DNA of 7,108 nucleotides, taken from contig JAKAZF010000136.1 of assembly GCA_021826605.1 (NCBI GenBank), positions 1-7,108 of the forward strand, written 5' to 3'. The notes beneath the pieces were generated by a model. That model saw only the letters and a list, made by a program, of their open reading frames with translations. It searched no databases and was not told the DNA's origin. The DNA is from Planctomycetota bacterium. Its GTDB lineage: Bacteria > Planctomycetota > Phycisphaerae > WQYP01. Below, in pieces: positions 6,213 to 7,108 of the stretch. The stretch's first letter is position 1. Every line of letters begins with the position of its first letter. The position numbers were made by a program, and so were the translations under genes.

Positions 6213-6215
6213 ACT

Positions 6216-6218
6216 GGA
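6216..6218 (+). promoter_or_regulatory. Weak ribosome-binding site of lptG
   Basis: GGA in GGAAAAAGC, six bases before the ATG at 6225, is the only purine-rich site in the 12-bp lptF-lptG gap. It is weak, so translation of lptG may depend on ribosomes finishing lptF. Confidence 0.35.
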
Positions 6219-6224
6219 AAAAGC

Positions 6225-7108
6225 ATGAAGATTCTCGACCGTTACATTATCCGCAATTACCTGATCAACTGCCTGCTGGCGCTGGGCGTGATGATCGGCA
6301 TGTATATTTTGCTGGATGTGATTGTCAATTTTGATCTCTTCACGAAAGGCGACACGTATCAGCATGCGACGGCCTCGCAGGCTTTCTGGGGGTTGCTTAG
6401 GGAAATTACAACCTATTACGCTTATCGCACGCTGGTCATTTTCTCTATGATTTCAGGCATTATTCCTCTGCTGGCCGCGGGATTCACCATGGTGCGCATG
6501 ACCCGCAACCGGGAGCTTATTGCCCTGTTGTCCAGCGGGGTATCGCTGTATCGGGTGGCGGCACCGATTATTTTATGTGCGGTGGGATTTAATATTCTGG
6601 TGGTGGTGGATCAGGAAGTGCTCATGCCCGCCAACATCAGCAACTTGCTACGGAAGCATGGGCAGGTGTCCGCATCTTTTGTTAAAAATGAACCCATTGA
6701 GTTTGTTCCCGAAAGTGATAATTCACTGGTTCTGGCGTCACGTTATGACGCCAAAACCAAAACCATGCGGGATGTCCGCATTATTCAGCGTAATAAGCTC
6801 GGTGAAGCCAAAGCTATGATTCTGGCAAAAAAAGCCGTGTGGAAAAAAAACATTGGCGAAGGCCCTGTCGCCGGCGGCTGGCGCATGTATGATGTGGTGC
6901 AGATTAATGCCGCCAAAGCGGCCAATCCGAATAACCGCCCGGAACCGGTTAAGGTCATGACCTATCAGACGCCCGTCACCCCGGGTCAGTTAAATCTCAT
7001 ATTCCAGAAAAAGGCCGTGGAATATCTATCCACGGCCCAGATTGACAAGCTTATTCTCTACAGCACGCCGGCCACGCGCACGGCATTGGAAAAAATCATG
7101 TACACCCG
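6225..7108 (+). CDS. lptG: LPS export permease, LptF/LptG family, LptG-like, 3'-partial
   Basis: The frame opens at the ATG at 6225 and remains open for 294 codons to the right edge. It begins MKILDRYIIRNYL, the LDRYI opening typical of LptG. Hydrophobic helices lie at about 12-34, 67-90 and 108-129. The coupling-helix motif TRNRELIALLSSGVSLYRV (93-111) follows helix 2, as in the lptF product. Residues from about 130 form the periplasmic beta-rich region, including VLASRYDAKTKTMRDVRI (169-186), typical of the family. YLSTAQIDKLI (267-277) corresponds to the conserved late segment before helix 4, so about 100 or more residues with helices 4-6 are missing. The product should partner the lptF product as the second half of the transporter. 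Two strong stem-loops lie inside the coding sequence (6727-6759 and 7013-7037). Confidence 0.9.
   Translation, partial: MKILDRYIIRNYLINCLLALGVMIGMYILLDVIVNFDLFTKGDTYQHATASQAFWGLLREITTYYAYRTLVIFSMISGIIPLLAAGFTMVRMTRNRELIALLSSGVSLYRVAAPIILCAVGFNILVVVDQEVLMPANISNLLRKHGQVSASFVKNEPIEFVPESDNSLVLASRYDAKTKTMRDVRIIQRNKLGEAKAMILAKKAVWKKNIGEGPVAGGWRMYDVVQINAAKAANPNNRPEPVKVMTYQTPVTPGQLNLIFQKKAVEYLSTAQIDKLILYSTPATRTALEKIMYT
6727..6759. repeat. Strong stem-loop within lptG
   Basis: TGGCGTCA (6733-6740) and TGACGCCA (6746-6753) are perfect complements around a 5-base loop (CGTTA). After one C-A mismatch (6732/6754) the stem resumes with TGGTT (6727-6731) and AACCA (6755-6759). Thirteen of fourteen positions pair. 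It covers codons 168-179 of lptG. Function unknown. Confidence 0.6.
7013..7037. repeat. GC-rich stem-loop within lptG
   Basis: GGCCGTGGA (7013-7021) and TCCACGGCC (7029-7037) form a perfect 9-bp stem around a 7-base loop. It lies over codons 263-271 of lptG and has no following T-run on the plus strand. It may be chance within GC-rich coding sequence. Confidence 0.45.

Noticed and set aside
5934..6365. 143-codon minus-strand frame rich in His/Gln/Asn
   Set aside because: Mirror of hydrophobic helix codons in lptF and lptG; the composition is the usual artefact of antisense membrane-protein genes.
1..7108. CRISPR arrays, tRNA/rRNA genes, transposases, toxin-antitoxin pairs
   Set aside because: No regularly spaced direct repeats, no cloverleaf or rRNA-like stretch and no transposase motifs were seen. 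The PIN protein has membrane helices and a YacL-like plan with no small antitoxin gene beside it, unlike VapBC toxins.

Overview
The window looks like a chromosomal segment of a Gram-negative-type (diderm) bacterium. A paired LptF/LptG export permease implies an LPS-type outer membrane. A membrane-anchored PIN/TRAM protein together with a ThuA-Gfo/Idh/MocA protein suggests the Planctomycetota/Verrucomicrobiota area, perhaps Phycisphaerae-like. The taxonomic guess is inference from gene content only. No rRNA, tRNA, CRISPR array, insertion sequence or phage gene was seen.

Layout: two genes on the minus strand occupy 1-2009 and four on the plus strand occupy 2077-7108, with a 67-bp divergent spacer (2010-2076) between the blocks. 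Leftward: a secreted alpha/beta-hydrolase esterase (996-2009), then a 160-bp spacer with two stem-loops, then a multi-pass membrane protein with a PIN nuclease domain whose 3' end (probably a TRAM domain) runs off the left edge. Rightward: a short protein matching only the acceptor-side half of a GT-B glycosyltransferase (2077-2781), a 118-bp gap, a ThuA-Gfo/Idh/MocA two-domain sugar oxidoreductase (2900-4531), lptF (4539-6212) and the 5' part of lptG (6225 onward).

The ThuA-Gfo gene, lptF and lptG are separated by only 7 and 12 bp. The lptF Shine-Dalgarno lies inside the end of the oxidoreductase gene, so these three probably form one transcript. The context loosely links a sugar-oxidising enzyme and a glycosyltransferase relic to the machinery that moves LPS to the outer membrane; the biochemical connection is inference.

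The most unusual items are: the ThuA-ThuB-like fusion; a long, nearly perfect palindrome in the leader of the PIN/TRAM gene; the glycosyltransferase that lacks its nucleotide-sugar half; an oversized LptF periplasmic domain; a dyad overlapping a promoter-like sequence in the divergent spacer; and two strong stem-loops inside lptG. I saw no clear evidence of a wholly new defence or mobile system.
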